Origin: Bifidobacterium thermophilum
GTDB lineage: Bacteria; Actinomycetota; Actinomycetes; Actinomycetales; Bifidobacteriaceae
Direction: 5' to 3'
Assembly (NCBI GenBank): GCA_000741495.1
Contig: JGZV01000005.1
Span: forward strand, 157,311 to 221,310
DNA: 64,000 bases
Shown here: piece by piece, positions 17,294 to 27,855 of the stretch
Numbering within the stretch: position 1 is the first letter of the stretch
Layout: every line of letters begins with the position of its first letter
Notes under the pieces: model-generated
Databases searched by the model: none
Told to the model about the DNA's origin: nothing
The model's input: the letters and a program-made list of their open reading frames with translations, nothing else
Made by a program: the position numbers and the translations under genes

Positions 17294-18009
17294 GAAACAC
17301 GATGGTGACGCCGCTCATCGAACTTGAACACGTTGGCAGGAGATACCCCGGTCCCGTGCCAACTGAAGCATTGCGTGATGTTTCACTGTCCGTTATGCCA
17401 GGCGAGTTTGTCGCGATTCTTGGTCCCTCCGGGGCCGGTAAATCGACGTTGCTCAACATCCTTGGCATGCTTGATGCTCCGACCTGCGGCACGTACCGAT
17501 TCAACGCTTTGAGGACAGACGATATGCCTGAGCGAAGAAAATCACAAATACGAGCCCAATACATTGGTTTTGTATTCCAGGCTTTTCATCTTCTTCCATA
17601 CCGCAGTGTCGAAGAGAACGTCGCGATGTCGGGGTTGTATGCAGGGGTCGCGGTTCAGGAACGAATGTTGCGCGCTCGGCGGGCACTTTCCAAAGTAGGA
17701 CTGGAACATAAGGCGAACGCCGGTCCGTTGGATTTGTCCGGAGGCGAACGTCAGCGCGTCGCCATTGCTAGGGCAATTTGCAACAACCCGAGGGTCGTGG
17801 TGTGTGATGAACCGACAGGAAATTTGGATTCACAACGCGCGGAGTCAATCATGGAGATTTTCAGCAACCTGAATCGTGAAGGCCAAACCGTGGTGATGGT
17901 AACGCATAATGAAGCGCAGACGCGGTTCGCCCATCGCACGATACACATGAGCGACGGGATGATTATCGAAGACAGCGCACAGTCTGTGAGCAAGGGCACC
18001 GATGCATAG
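17290..18009 (+). CDS. ABC transporter ATPase, MacB/LolD type
   Basis: Energy-coupling subunit of the exporter. The 239-residue product shows Walker A GPSGAGKST (about residues 47-55), the Q-loop FVFQAFHLLPYRSVEEN, the ABC signature LSGGERQRVAIARA, Walker B VVVCDEPTGNLD and the switch histidine VMVTHN. The LDS-type D-loop and TGNLD are characteristic of the MacB/LolD/FtsE clade that works with FtsX-like permeases. Start may be the GTG at 17290, overlapping the adaptor stop, or the ATG at 17302. It overlaps the permease gene by eight bases at the other end. Confidence 0.95.
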   Translation: MRNTMVTPLIELEHVGRRYPGPVPTEALRDVSLSVMPGEFVAILGPSGAGKSTLLNILGMLDAPTCGTYRFNALRTDDMPERRKSQIRAQYIGFVFQAFHLLPYRSVEENVAMSGLYAGVAVQERMLRARRALSKVGLEHKANAGPLDLSGGERQRVAIARAICNNPRVVVCDEPTGNLDSQRAESIMEIFSNLNREGQTVVMVTHNEAQTRFAHRTIHMSDGMIIEDSAQSVSKGTDA

Positions 18010-19282
18010 CGAATGGAACTTTCATGCGGGACATCCGGAGAATGGTTCGTGGCCAGACCGGTACCGCGGCTCAAGCATTCGACGCGTTGATGTGTTCCGC
18101 GAAGTTGTTGCGTCGTTGTGTGCTCAGCCGGGACGCACAATATTGACTTTGTTCGGAACAGTGTTGGGCGTGGCGGCTTTCGTCGCGGTCACCGGGATCG
18201 TTCAGACTGCCACTGGACAAATCAGCGACGGATTCTCGCAACTCGAAGCGACTACAGTAAGGGTCACCGATCAGGAGCCGAAACTCGCAGGTGACGCATC
18301 TCTGGGCTTCCCGATCGATACGGCGGAGCGTCTGTGCAATCTCAACGGTGTATCGGATGCGACTTTGATGTGGGTCGTTGACGACGAGGCACACCCTCTT
18401 TCGATTGCAACGGACCCGTACACGGAGGCGTCTATGCTTCCAGGCTATAGCGTGATTGCAGCGGATAACCATATAGCCGGTTTCGCCGATCACGGCATGA
18501 CCGCGGGATCGGCGCTGGATGCCTTTCAGGTTGATACAGGCGTCAGAGCCGCGATGCTGGGATCTCAAACTGCGAAACGGTTGGGAATAACAGATTTGGC
18601 TGTCCCACGAACTATCTATCTGGGCGGAGAGTCATTTTCCGTAATCGGGATCATGTCACCCTCGTCGCGCATTCCGCAGCTCGACACGTCTGTGGTGATT
18701 CCCGATACGGTAGCACTTGGCTGGTTGGGTGCACCGACACAGCGGAATCCGGCTCGTGCCGTGGCCTCAACGGAAACGGGGGCAGCTTCACTCATCGCGC
18801 GTCAAGCTCCTTACGCATTGCGTGCTGATGCCCCGGAACGTGCACTTGCCGATGCACCTCAAGACTGGTCAAAGGCAACACGCGGAGTGCGCAAGTCGAT
18901 GACTGGTCTGGTTGCTGGTCTGGCGGGGCTGTCATTGCTGATTGGTTGTGTGAGCATTGCGGGTGCGACTATGGCATCGGTAACCGAACGAATTCCTGAG
19001 TTCGGTCTGAGGCGATCTCTTGGAGCCAGAACAACTGATATCGCGATACAGATTATCACTGAAACCGCTGTTATCGGCATTATCGGTGGATTACTCGGCG
19101 GCAATATCGGATTGGTGATCATCGTTGTGGTGAGCATTTCACAATCATGGACTGCGGTAGTCGATCCGTTGCTCCTGTTGCTTGGCCCTGTCATCGGTGT
19201 GATATCTGGGGTAGCGGCAGGAATATGCCCTGCTGTTCGAGCATCACGCATTAGTCCGATTGGGGCATTGCAACATGGATAG
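18002..19282 (+). CDS. ABC transporter permease, MacB/FtsX type
   Basis: Membrane subunit of the exporter, 426 residues. It has one membrane helix near the N-terminus (about 48-68, ILTLFGTVLGVAAFVAVTGIV), a large extracytoplasmic domain of about 230 residues (the MacB-PCD), and three C-terminal helices. The FtsX signature includes the cytoplasmic segment ERIPEFGLRRSLGARTTDI. It ends with the ISPIGALQHG tail found in MacB-like permeases. Translation is coupled to the ATPase by overlap. The MFP-ATPase-permease order means a type VII ABC mechanotransmission exporter. Confidence 0.92.
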   Translation: MHSEWNFHAGHPENGSWPDRYRGSSIRRVDVFREVVASLCAQPGRTILTLFGTVLGVAAFVAVTGIVQTATGQISDGFSQLEATTVRVTDQEPKLAGDASLGFPIDTAERLCNLNGVSDATLMWVVDDEAHPLSIATDPYTEASMLPGYSVIAADNHIAGFADHGMTAGSALDAFQVDTGVRAAMLGSQTAKRLGITDLAVPRTIYLGGESFSVIGIMSPSSRIPQLDTSVVIPDTVALGWLGAPTQRNPARAVASTETGAASLIARQAPYALRADAPERALADAPQDWSKATRGVRKSMTGLVAGLAGLSLLIGCVSIAGATMASVTERIPEFGLRRSLGARTTDIAIQIITETAVIGIIGGLLGGNIGLVIIVVVSISQSWTAVVDPLLLLLGPVIGVISGVAAGICPAVRASRISPIGALQHG

Positions 19283-19361
19283 CGCATAGACGTATCGTTT
19301 GAATAAGGGTTTCCATACATGCACACAGATATGCCACGTACGGGTCTGGCAGGTATAGTCA

Positions 19362-21086
19362 ATGATTATGGACGAGAATGAACAAGACCCGCACGTGACA
19401 CAGCAGGATCAAGCCCCGGTTGCCCCGGTGATGTCTGAGGCACCGGCTCCGACACGGGAGAATACTGCTCCGGGTGCGCCATCGTCCGGCGCATCTGTGC
19501 CGTCCGGCGAGTTTGCGGCATCCGAACCGTCTTCGGCGACTTCCCTGGCCGCGCCGATTCGACCCGCATCAGGCGATACAAACGGTGCCCTCGCCGCTCA
19601 CACCCCCGACATTCCCAGCGTTCCCAGCGTTCCGCCGATGCCTCCGCTCCCGTCAGTATCCGTGCGCGCCACTAGATCGCAACCGGATCAGCCGTCATTC
19701 CCCGATGCGCCAAACCCTGCCAGACCAGCGTCGCCAGAACGTGCTTCAGACTCGGTAACGTCAACAGTTCCACAACAGCCGGCAGACACCACGTCGGCCA
19801 GCCAACCCGCAGACCATACCGGCCAAGCCGAATCCGGCGCTCGCCCATCCATGCTCTTCCCGCAGACCGATGACGCTCAGGGGCAACAAGCGCACCGGCT
19901 GCCAGCAAAGCCGATGTTCACTCCGCTGCCCGGCACACAGAGCGATGACGACAATCTTGAGACCAGAGCGCTCTGGCCGTCCGACCCGCTTGAAGCATCC
20001 TCGTCAAAACGCATCCGTGGTAACCGAGCGAACGCAGACGGCCATGATGATGGTGTCGTCGGTCCGGACGGGCGCGCCCCGGAAGCCCTGGGATTGTCCC
20101 CAGCCAACGCAACGGCATCAGGGGACGGCGATCTTGCAGTCGAAGGCATGGACAAAGGTCTTGCCAGGCTTGACCCGCTTGCCGTCCACCCGCGCCTTTC
20201 CAGCAGGATTCTGTGCGTGGTGTTCGGCCTGTTGCTGCTCGCCGCTTCGGCCGGTGTGTGGTGGTTGGGCGTGCGCACGGCGAACGGGCAGAATTTTGAT
20301 GACGAAGTGTGGACGCTGCTGGACGGCTCACTGCCTTCGTGGTTGCGTGCGATGGTCCATATGTTGACCGCGTCAAGCACGATTATCATCATCAGCGTGG
20401 CGCTCGCCGTCGTAGGCGTGGCGGTTGCCGCGATACGGCGACGCTGGTGGCTGCTCGGGCAACTGGTCGTGTTTACGGCTCTGTGTTACGGCTCTGAGCT
20501 GCTCAAAGGCGTGTTGCCGCGACCATACTTGCAAAATATTGATTCTTCGCCCAATAACACCGCGCCTTCGGGGCATACGATTCTTGCTGCGGCGGCCGCT
20601 GTTGTTTTGGTGTGTGCAGTGCCGCGCGCATGGCGTGCCGTGTGCGCACTGGTGGGGTCGGCGTACGCTTTGCTTACCGCACTGTCGCTGGTGGCGGCCA
20701 AATGGCATCGTCCTACGGATGTGGTGATGAGCTTGTTGATTGTCGGCGGTTGGGCGCTGCTTATGCTGGCGTTCACGCGTACGACCGGCATGGATGAGAT
20801 CGGCACGCGTACGGCGTCGGCGAGTATCCAGATTGTGGGCAGCGTTATGATCACCGGCGGTATCATGATTGCCCTGTATGGCGGATACCTGCTGTGGCAG
20901 ATTGCGCCCGGACTGTCGCTGCGGGCGCAGTGGACGCAGGCGGGGGCGTGCGCGGCGACGGTGATGCTGGTTTCCGCAGCGTCTTTGCTGGTGTTCGGTC
21001 TGGTGCTCGCGCTTCGACAATTGACCGCATCCCCGTTGACGAAACTCGGCTTGGTCGGCGCTCCGCCGGCCCCGCCATCCAAGTAA
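19362..21086 (+). CDS. PAP2-family membrane phosphatase with disordered N-terminus
   Basis: Phosphatidic-acid/undecaprenyl-pyrophosphate-type phosphatase. About the first 270 of 574 residues are Pro/Ala/Ser-rich and look disordered and cytoplasmic. The rest has six or so membrane helices. The catalytic motifs are KGVLPRP (motif 1), PSGH (motif 2) and the histidine/aspartate motif AAKWHRPTDV (motif 3). Motif 3 is a loose match, with K in place of the usual SR start. Start could be 19362 or the second ATG at 19368; neither has a strong ribosome site. The family recycles lipid carriers for wall synthesis, but the substrate cannot be read from sequence. Confidence 0.85.
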   Translation: MIMDENEQDPHVTQQDQAPVAPVMSEAPAPTRENTAPGAPSSGASVPSGEFAASEPSSATSLAAPIRPASGDTNGALAAHTPDIPSVPSVPPMPPLPSVSVRATRSQPDQPSFPDAPNPARPASPERASDSVTSTVPQQPADTTSASQPADHTGQAESGARPSMLFPQTDDAQGQQAHRLPAKPMFTPLPGTQSDDDNLETRALWPSDPLEASSSKRIRGNRANADGHDDGVVGPDGRAPEALGLSPANATASGDGDLAVEGMDKGLARLDPLAVHPRLSSRILCVVFGLLLLAASAGVWWLGVRTANGQNFDDEVWTLLDGSLPSWLRAMVHMLTASSTIIIISVALAVVGVAVAAIRRRWWLLGQLVVFTALCYGSELLKGVLPRPYLQNIDSSPNNTAPSGHTILAAAAAVVLVCAVPRAWRAVCALVGSAYALLTALSLVAAKWHRPTDVVMSLLIVGGWALLMLAFTRTTGMDEIGTRTASASIQIVGSVMITGGIMIALYGGYLLWQIAPGLSLRAQWTQAGACAATVMLVSAASLLVFGLVLALRQLTASPLTKLGLVGAPPAPPSK

Positions 21087-21162
21087 CACGGCACACCAGA
21101 TACGACGTTGGCCATGCTCCGTGAGTATGATGGCGTTCCGTACACAGTATTAAGGAGGGGCA

Positions 21163-24084
21163 ATGGCAGCCGGCACAAAGCTTGTTATCGTGGAGTCTCC
21201 GACGAAAGCGAAGAAGATCGCGGGATACTTGGGTGATGGGTACACCGTGCTCGCGTCGGTCGGTCATATCCGCGACCTCGCCCAGCCCAGCCAGGTGCCG
21301 GCTGCCAAGAAAGAGAAGTATGGCAAGTTTGGTGTCGATGTCAATGACGGGTTCGAGCCGTATTACATTGTCGGCCCTGACAAGAAGAAAACCGTCTCCC
21401 AGCTCAAGGAGGCGTTGAAGAACGCTGACGAACTGTATCTGGCGACTGATGAGGATCGCGAAGGCGAGGCGATCGCCTGGCATTTGGTCCAAACGTTGAA
21501 GCCGAAGGTTCCGGTCAAGCGCATGGTGTTCCACGAGATCACCCCTGAAGCGATCAAAGCCTCACTGACCAAGACGCGAGATGTCGATGACCATATGGTG
21601 GATGCGCAGGAGACGCGTCGTGTACTTGACCGCCTGTACGGCTATGAGCTGTCCCCGGTGCTGTGGCGCAAAGTAGGGCCGGGACTGTCGGCCGGCCGCG
21701 TGCAGTCGGTGGCCACGCGCCTGATTGTCGAGCGTGAGCGTGAGCGTATGGCATTCGTCAAAGCCCCGTATTGGGATGTCGTGGCATCCCTGTCGGCTCC
21801 GGGTGCGGAAGGCGAACCGGTGCGATTCGATGCGCGCATGATCCAGCTGGACGGCAAGCGGCTGGCCACGTCCAAGGATTTCGGCGCGGACGGTAAGCTC
21901 ACCCCCGCCGGATTCGCCGACAACGTCTGCCAGTTGGATGCCGAAAGCGCCGCCGCTGTCGCACGGACGCTGCGTGAAGCGGCATTCACCGTGCAATCCA
22001 TGGAAACCCGCCCTTACCGCAGGCGTCCGCTGCCTCCGTTCACCACGTCCACACTGCAACAAACCGCCGGAAACCGTCTCGGTATGAGCTCCCGTCAGAC
22101 GATGCGAGCGGCCCAAGGCCTGTATGAGAACGGTTTCATCACGTATATGCGTACCGATTCAGTCACACTGTCCCAAGAGGCGATTGCTGCGGCACGCAAC
22201 GCCGTCGAATTCCACTTCGGCACCAAGTTCCTGTCTGACGCCCCCAAGCAGTATGCGACCAAGACCGCTGGCGCGCAGGAAGCGCACGAATGCATCCGTC
22301 CGGCAGGCTCCAGCTTCCGTGACCCTGAGGATGTGGCGAGCAAGGTTCCCGCCGATCAGGCGAAACTGTACCGGCTGATCTGGCAGCGTACGCTCGCATC
22401 CCAAATGGCTGACGCGACTGGTTCGACCGCAACTGTGCGACTGAGCGCACCGGCCGGACCCCGTGGCGACGCGGTATTCCAAGCATCTGGCACGGTTATC
22501 GAATTCCCCGGCTTCATGCGTGCGACCGGCGAAGGCAAGCGTGCCGCACAGCCGGCAACCGCGGCCAAAGGCACTGCATCCGTGAAAACAGCCGCCAAGG
22601 ATGATGAGAACACCTCCTTGCCGCCGATGCGTCAGGGTGATGTCCTTACCGCCGACGAAGTCAACGCCGATGGCCATGAGACGCAACCGCCGGCACGCTA
22701 TACTGAAGCATCGCTGGTCAAAACCTTGGAAGCCAAGGAAATCGGCCGCCCGTCAACCTACGCGAGCATTATTTCCACCATCATCGACCGCGGCTACGTG
22801 TATGAGCGCGGCAGGGCGCTGATTCCATCATGGCTGGCGTTCGCCGTGGTCAAACTCCTGGAAACGAACTTCCCGAAGTACGTGGACTACCAGTTCACCG
22901 CGGATATGGAGAACGGCCTCGACCGCATCGCACGCGGCAAGGAAACCGGCAAGGATTGGCTGACCCGCTTCTACTTCGGATCCGGCGACGGCGCGGCGAC
23001 GAATGCAGACGAAGCGCATGAAGGCTTGCAGCAGCAGGTCGCCCAGCTTGGCGACATCGACGCCCGTGCCATCAACACCATTGAAATCGGCGACGGCCTG
23101 CACGTGCGTGTGGGACGCTACGGCCCGTATCTTGAGGATATGAACCACTTGGATGCCGAAGGCAACCCCAAGCGCGCCTCCCTGCCGCCCACGCTCGCCC
23201 CTGACGAGCTGACGGTCGAACAAGGCCATCAGCTGATTGAAAGCAATGCCGGCGGTCCGCGCGAATTGGGCACCGATCCGGCGACCGGCGGCATCGTGGA
23301 AGTACGCAACGGACGATTCGGTCCCTACGTGTCCCTGACCATACCGCAGTCCGAACAGGCCGAGACGGCATCCGGTACGCGCAAGAGCAGTAAAAAAGCC
23401 GCCGCCCCCAAGCCGAAAATGGCTTCACTGTTCAAATCGATGAAACCGGAAAGCATCACGCTTGAACAGGCCTTGCAACTGTTGAGTCTGCCGCGTACGG
23501 TCGGAACGTTCGAAGAAACAGACGCGAAAACCGGTGAAGTCAGCCAAGTGACCATCGCAGCCAACAACGGCAGGTACGGCCCGTATCTGACCAAAACCGC
23601 AGCCGACGGCAGCACCGACACTAGGTCACTCGGCAGCGAGGACGAAATCTTCACTGTTGACATCACCAGAGCCAAGGAACTGTTCGCCCAGCCGAAGTAC
23701 GGTCGTGGCCGTGGCCGAGGTACAGCCAAGCCGCCGCTACGCGAACTGGGCAATGATCCGGACACCGGCAAGCCAGTGACCATCAAGGACGGCTTCTACG
23801 GGGCGTACATCACCGACGGTGAGACGAACCGCACGCTGCCCAAACAGTACACGCCGGAATCCATCGAACCGCAGGAAGCGTTCCGTCTGCTCGCCGAAAA
23901 GCGTGCCGCCGGTCCATCCAAGCGTCGCACCCGCAAGAGCACCGCGAAGAAGACCACGGCGAAGCGCACGACAACCAAGAAAACCACTGCTACGAAGCGC
24001 GCGGCGAAGAAAACCGCCGCATCGTCGGCGTCCACCAGAACACGCGCGAAGCGTAGCACGACAACCGCCACCAAGGAGGAGTAA
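21163..24084 (+). CDS. topA: DNA topoisomerase I
   Basis: Type IA topoisomerase that relaxes negative supercoils. The ATG at 21163 follows AAGGAGGGG. The N-terminal Toprim ([26 protein letters not shown]) is followed by the catalytic tyrosine region [11 protein letters not shown] and the [15 protein letters not shown] gate segment. C-terminal TopA repeats follow, with recurring NGRx[11 protein letters not shown] motifs (four copies, about residues 650-900). The last about 65 residues are a Lys/Ala/Thr-rich tail, typical of actinobacterial TopA and able to grip DNA. At 973 residues it is normal for the phylum. Its stop overlaps the tmk start (TAATG). Confidence 0.97.
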   Translation: MAAGTKLVIVESPTKAKKIAGYLGDGYTVLASVGHIRDLAQPSQVPAAKKEKYGKFGVDVNDGFEPYYIVGPDKKKTVSQLKEALKNADELYLATDEDREGEAIAWHLVQTLKPKVPVKRMVFHEITPEAIKASLTKTRDVDDHMVDAQETRRVLDRLYGYELSPVLWRKVGPGLSAGRVQSVATRLIVERERERMAFVKAPYWDVVASLSAPGAEGEPVRFDARMIQLDGKRLATSKDFGADGKLTPAGFADNVCQLDAESAAAVARTLREAAFTVQSMETRPYRRRPLPPFTTSTLQQTAGNRLGMSSRQTMRAAQGLYENGFITYMRTDSVTLSQEAIAAARNAVEFHFGTKFLSDAPKQYATKTAGAQEAHECIRPAGSSFRDPEDVASKVPADQAKLYRLIWQRTLASQMADATGSTATVRLSAPAGPRGDAVFQASGTVIEFPGFMRATGEGKRAAQPATAAKGTASVKTAAKDDENTSLPPMRQGDVLTADEVNADGHETQPPARYTEASLVKTLEAKEIGRPSTYASIISTIIDRGYVYERGRALIPSWLAFAVVKLLETNFPKYVDYQFTADMENGLDRIARGKETGKDWLTRFYFGSGDGAATNADEAHEGLQQQVAQLGDIDARAINTIEIGDGLHVRVGRYGPYLEDMNHLDAEGNPKRASLPPTLAPDELTVEQGHQLIESNAGGPRELGTDPATGGIVEVRNGRFGPYVSLTIPQSEQAETASGTRKSSKKAAAPKPKMASLFKSMKPESITLEQALQLLSLPRTVGTFEETDAKTGEVSQVTIAANNGRYGPYLTKTAADGSTDTRSLGSEDEIFTVDITRAKELFAQPKYGRGRGRGTAKPPLRELGNDPDTGKPVTIKDGFYGAYITDGETNRTLPKQYTPESIEPQEAFRLLAEKRAAGPSKRRTRKSTAKKTTAKRTTTKKTTATKRAAKKTAASSASTRTRAKRSTTTATKEE

Positions 24085-24755
24085 TGACCGCACACGCCCC
24101 AACAGGCCTGTTCGTCTCCTTCGAAGGCGTTGACGGGGCGGGCAAGACCACACAGGTCGAACGCCTGCGTACATATCTCACCGAACGCGGACGAACCGTG
24201 GTGGTGACGCGTGAGCCCGGCGGCACGGAGCTTGGCGTACAGCTTCGCCAGATACTGCTGCATGGCGGCGATATCGCTCCACGCACTGAAGCCCTGCTGT
24301 TCGCGGCCGATCGGGCGCAGCATGTCGCGCAGGTCATCATGCCGGCGCTTGAGCGCGGTGCCGTGGTCATCACGGATCGGTATCTTGACTCCTCGCTCGC
24401 CTATCAAGCCGGTGGACGCGAACTGACGGCAGGCGATGTACGAGACCTGAGCATGTGGGCGACCGGCGGATTGTTGCCGCGACGCACCTACCTGCTTGAT
24501 ATCGACCCTGTGATTTCCCATGGCAGACTCGCCCACGGGGAAGACCGTATGGAAGCCGCCGGAGCGGATTTCCAACGCCGTACGCGCGAAGAATTCCTGA
24601 AGCTTGCCCAAGCCGACCCTGAACGTTTCCTGATTGTCGACGCGTCCGCCGGTATTGAGGAGGTCTGGCATACCATCCAGACGGATATCGAGACGCTGCT
24701 TGGAGCACCGGCAACCGCACCGGCGACGGGACAGGCGGGGGAGCGCAGGCCATGA
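24084..24755 (+). CDS. tmk: Thymidylate kinase
   Basis: Phosphorylates dTMP to dTDP. The P-loop [12 protein letters not shown] is at about residues 13-24. The [11 protein letters not shown] segment carries the substrate-binding motif, with the DRY/H arginine, and the lid region follows. The REPGGT motif ([12 protein letters not shown]) is typical. The 223-residue length is normal, with a slightly extended Ala/Pro tail. AAGGAGG lies inside the topA end. tmk and holB overlap by four bases (ATGA), so topA-tmk-holB is a translationally coupled operon. Confidence 0.96.
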   Translation: MTAHAPTGLFVSFEGVDGAGKTTQVERLRTYLTERGRTVVVTREPGGTELGVQLRQILLHGGDIAPRTEALLFAADRAQHVAQVIMPALERGAVVITDRYLDSSLAYQAGGRELTAGDVRDLSMWATGGLLPRRTYLLDIDPVISHGRLAHGEDRMEAAGADFQRRTREEFLKLAQADPERFLIVDASAGIEEVWHTIQTDIETLLGAPATAPATGQAGERRP

Positions 24756-25903
24756 GCGTATGGGATTCGATTGTCGGACAGCAACCTGTGGTCAGCCAGT
24801 TGAGCGCCATCGCCGCAGGCGACCCCAAAGCCATCGCCCAATCATGGCTGATCTGCGGGCCGCCCGGATCGGGACGCTCGAATGTTGCCAAAGCGTTCGC
24901 CGCCGCCCTGGAAAGCCCCGACCATGGGCTGAGTGCGGAGCCGACCCGTGTCACGCATCTCGTACTCGCCGGCACACATCCGGATGTCACCGTCCTGTCA
25001 ACCGATAAAGTGACCATCGGTATCGACGAAGTACGCGAGCTGATCGGCGTGTCCGAACAGATGCCGAGCATATCGCCGTGGCGTATCATCATCATCGAAG
25101 ATGTCGATCGTATGCTTGAACGCACTACCAACGTGCTGCTCAAAGAGATCGAAGAGCCTTCGGAACACACCATCTGGCTGCTATGCGCCCCGAGCGCACA
25201 GGACGTGCTGCCGACCATCCGTTCGCGTACCCGCATCGTGAACCTAGCCGTGCCATCCAACCGTGCGGTCGCCCAGTTCCTTGAGGAGCATGACGGCGTG
25301 GATCCGGCATTGGCGGCACGCTCGGCACGGCTCGCCGAAGGGCATATCGGTATCGCCCGGCTGTATGCCAAGGACGATCAGGTGCTCGCCGACCGTGACG
25401 AGCTGGTGGTTGGCGTGCTGGGCATGCGCAGGGCTTCGGACGCCGTGCTGCTCGCCGGCAGACTCACCGACAACGCCAAAGCCCAAGCCCAAGCCGACGT
25501 CGACCGTCAAGCCGCACGCGACGAGCAGGAATTCAGGCGCGTGAACGGTTTGGGGGAGAAGGATCGCATTCCGCCCAAACTGCGTTCCGCCTACCATGCG
25601 ATCAGCAAGAAAGATGATCTCAAACGCCGCGCCACCAGACGTTCGCGTGATGTGCTCGACCGCGCGCTGACTACGGTAGCCAGTATTTACCGGGATGTCG
25701 CAGTATTGCAGAACAACGCCGATGATGCGGTCGGACTGGTGAATCTTGAAAACCGGACGGCGATCACCGAATTGTCGGTTAAACTCACGCGACGTGACGC
25801 GGTGCGACGGATGGAAGACATCGCGACGGCACGACGCCGGCTTGCCGGCAACGGCAACCCGCTGCTGGTGTTCGAAGCATTGTTCTGCTCGCTGCTCGCC
25901 TGA
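24752..25903 (+). CDS. holB: DNA polymerase III subunit delta'
   Basis: Clamp-loader subunit of 383 residues. It has the AAA+ fold ([12 protein letters not shown]-type [33 protein letters not shown]). The Walker A equivalent is GPPGSGRS with arginine in place of lysine, and there is no zinc-cysteine set. Both point to delta' (a non-ATPase clamp-loader arm) rather than gamma. The SRTRIV sequence matches the SRC motif position. Location straight after tmk is the usual bacterial arrangement. The gene ends 208 bases before the convergent LacI gene. Confidence 0.93.
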   Translation: MSVWDSIVGQQPVVSQLSAIAAGDPKAIAQSWLICGPPGSGRSNVAKAFAAALESPDHGLSAEPTRVTHLVLAGTHPDVTVLSTDKVTIGIDEVRELIGVSEQMPSISPWRIIIIEDVDRMLERTTNVLLKEIEEPSEHTIWLLCAPSAQDVLPTIRSRTRIVNLAVPSNRAVAQFLEEHDGVDPALAARSARLAEGHIGIARLYAKDDQVLADRDELVVGVLGMRRASDAVLLAGRLTDNAKAQAQADVDRQAARDEQEFRRVNGLGEKDRIPPKLRSAYHAISKKDDLKRRATRRSRDVLDRALTTVASIYRDVAVLQNNADDAVGLVNLENRTAITELSVKLTRRDAVRRMEDIATARRRLAGNGNPLLVFEALFCSLLA

Positions 25904-26111
25904 TTCGGCTTGTTGCACCGGCATACCGGCTTCAGTGTCATGCCGCGGCTCACACGGCGCCATAGTATCCTTTCCATACGATGTACATCGGATCCCGATA
26001 CCACAGGCGTGGAGGAGCGAGCGAGGAACAGCGGGGGACGGGACCGCAGGAATGCCGAACCGCACAGGGAGACGCCGTCACACATGCAGAATACGAGCGG
26101 CACCCACACCA

Positions 26112-27170
26112 TCATGCGACCGCAGCATGCCGGGTGGACCCCCTGGCCACCACACGCCGTGGGAACGCCACATGACGGCGCAATCTCGCGACCGTCATGG
26201 CATCGGATGCCGCGGCACCGGCATTGGCGATCAATCGCAGACTCTCCGCGGCCATCTGCGGTAGGGGAGCCCGCATCGCAGTCAAGGAAGGTACACTGGT
26301 CGCGGCCGCCGTGTCATCTTGCAAACTGACGATCTGTACCCGGTTCGGTACGTCAATGGCAAGCTGGCTGAGCGCAATCATCGCGCCGATAGCCGTATCG
26401 GCGGACGCGCAGATGATCGCTTCGGGAATCTCGCGCGATGCATCGCCGAATATCCGCATGGTGTCAGCAAACCCGCGTTGCGTCGTACCATCGGCGATGG
26501 TGATCCAATCGCTGTCGGCGTGCGCGTGAAGCATATTGAGCGAAGATTGAAACGCGAGCAGGGTTTGCGCCCCCTCGCTGGAGCCGACCGTGTCACTGAA
26601 ATACGCGATGGAATGCGCTCCGCGTTCAACCACATGGGTGACAGCCAGTTCGATGGACGCGCCATTATCGATACTGATCCAATCGTGTCTCAGCAGGTTG
26701 GTGGAGCCGAACAGTTGGATGATGGGCGTATCCGCCGTTGCCAGCCCGCGCGCGATGGACGCGCCGGAGCGCGGACAGGGCAGCACAATAATGCCGTCGG
26801 CGTTGCGTCTGATGAACGCCTTGATCCGTTGGTGTTGCCCCGCTGGAGTGCTGTCAGTGCCGACCAGCAGTTGCCGGCCGGCGGCGCTTGCGGCATCGCT
26901 GATTGCGGCGACAATGCCGGCATGGAGGGGATTCGGCGTTGCCGGCAAGGATAAGGCGATGATATTGCTTGTGTCGCTGCGCAGTGCGCTCGCCGCACTG
27001 TTGACGGCGTAATCGAGTTCGATTGCGGCTTGGCGCACCCGTCGGGCGATATCGTCGTCTTTGGTTCTCCTGCCGGATAGGACGCGTGAAACGGTGGCGA
27101 TGGAGACGTCGGCGAGGGCGGCGACATTGGTGATGGACGCGTTCGGCCGCTTGCCTCGGGCGGATGTCAT
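26112..27170 (-). CDS. LacI-family transcriptional regulator
   Basis: Sugar-responsive repressor type, 352 residues. The N-terminal helix-turn-helix (TNVAALADVSIATVSRVLSG, about residues 14-33) and hinge helix are followed by a periplasmic-binding-protein-like sensor. The start at 27170 has TGGAGATG behind it. It lies downstream of ptsH on the same strand, with a hairpin between, and close to the divergent ptsH/ptsI control region, so control of the general PTS genes is a reasonable guess. Its effector cannot be read from the sequence. In Bifidobacterium such regulators usually control carbohydrate uptake operons. Confidence 0.92.
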   Translation of the reverse strand: MTSARGKRPNASITNVAALADVSIATVSRVLSGRRTKDDDIARRVRQAAIELDYAVNSAASALRSDTSNIIALSLPATPNPLHAGIVAAISDAASAAGRQLLVGTDSTPAGQHQRIKAFIRRNADGIIVLPCPRSGASIARGLATADTPIIQLFGSTNLLRHDWISIDNGASIELAVTHVVERGAHSIAYFSDTVGSSEGAQTLLAFQSSLNMLHAHADSDWITIADGTTQRGFADTMRIFGDASREIPEAIICASADTAIGAMIALSQLAIDVPNRVQIVSLQDDTAAATSVPSLTAMRAPLPQMAAESLRLIANAGAAASDAMTVARLRRHVAFPRRVVARGSTRHAAVA

Positions 27171-27211
27171 GGTGCATCTCCAGTCATCTTGGATTCGACA
27201 TGAGAATACAA

Positions 27212-27244
27212 CGAACCGCCTCGGTGTATGGCCGTGGCGGTTCG
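27212..27244 (-). terminator. Hairpin between ptsH and the LacI gene
   Basis: CGAACCGCC and GGCGGTTCG form nine perfect pairs around a 15-base loop, followed on the minus strand by TTGTATTCT. It probably ends the ptsH transcript. An operator role is less likely because of the long loop. Confidence 0.6.
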
Positions 27245-27318
27245 TGATTCGTGTCTGATGGATACGCAGACGCGTGATACCGGCGAAAACCGGCGATGCG
27301 TACTACGTGATGGCGCAA

Positions 27319-27582
27319 TCAGGCCTTGGTGATCGTGGCCACGAGATTGTCCGCGATGCTGTCCGCGTTCTCGCCGTCCACGGTGATTTCGATGGTGTCG
27401 CCCTGCTTGATGCCCAGGCCCATCACCGACAGGATGCTGTTCGCGTTGACCGGTGCGCCGCCCTGCTTGGCGATGGTGACCGCGCAGCCGGAAGCGGTTG
27501 CCGCTTGGGCGAACTCTGCTGCCGGGCGTGCGTGGATGCCGACAGGATCGTTGATGGTTGCGGTACGGGTTGCGGTTGCCAT
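27319..27582 (-). CDS. ptsH: Phosphocarrier protein HPr
   Basis: Carries the phosphoryl group from Enzyme I to sugar-specific EII proteins. The 87-residue product begins MATATRTATINDPVG. The active histidine is in GIHARPAAEF (about residue 15), and the regulatory serine region NANSILSVMGLGI (Ser46 area) is intact. The ATG at 27582 follows AAAGGAG by eight bases; an in-frame GTG nine bases earlier is less well placed. ptsI is on the opposite strand 273 bases away, an unusual split of the normal ptsHI operon. Confidence 0.96.
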   Translation of the reverse strand: MATATRTATINDPVGIHARPAAEFAQAATASGCAVTIAKQGGAPVNANSILSVMGLGIKQGDTIEITVDGENADSIADNLVATITKA

Positions 27583-27716
27583 GATAGACACTCCTTTGCG
27601 TCAGTCTACGTCATTCAATACGCGGTTGCCGGGGCTCCCGCTGCGCGCCATCGCAGCTGCTGCGCAACTGGTGTGACGCCCTACAGCTCAGCATAGCATA
27701 CTTTTTCCGAAATAGA

Positions 27717-27728
27717 GAAAACGTTTAC
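27717..27728. promoter_or_regulatory. LacI-type/cre-like operator candidate
   Basis: GAAAACGTTTAC contains the palindrome AAACGTTT with the central CG typical of LacI-family operators. It lies in the ptsH-ptsI divergent region, just upstream of a possible -35 TTGCGT (27734-27739) and -10 TAAAAT (27756-27761) for ptsI. A LacI gene is adjacent. Inference from motif and position only. Confidence 0.4.
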
Positions 27729-27855
27729 CGGCGTTGCGTCGCGGATTTTGTAGTATAAAATGAGATACAACAGAAAAGGCGTACTCGCGATGAAGTGAGT
27801 ACTTCCCAAGACGGTTTCCGCTGGCGGAACCGACAACAAGACAAAAGGAGCTCGT

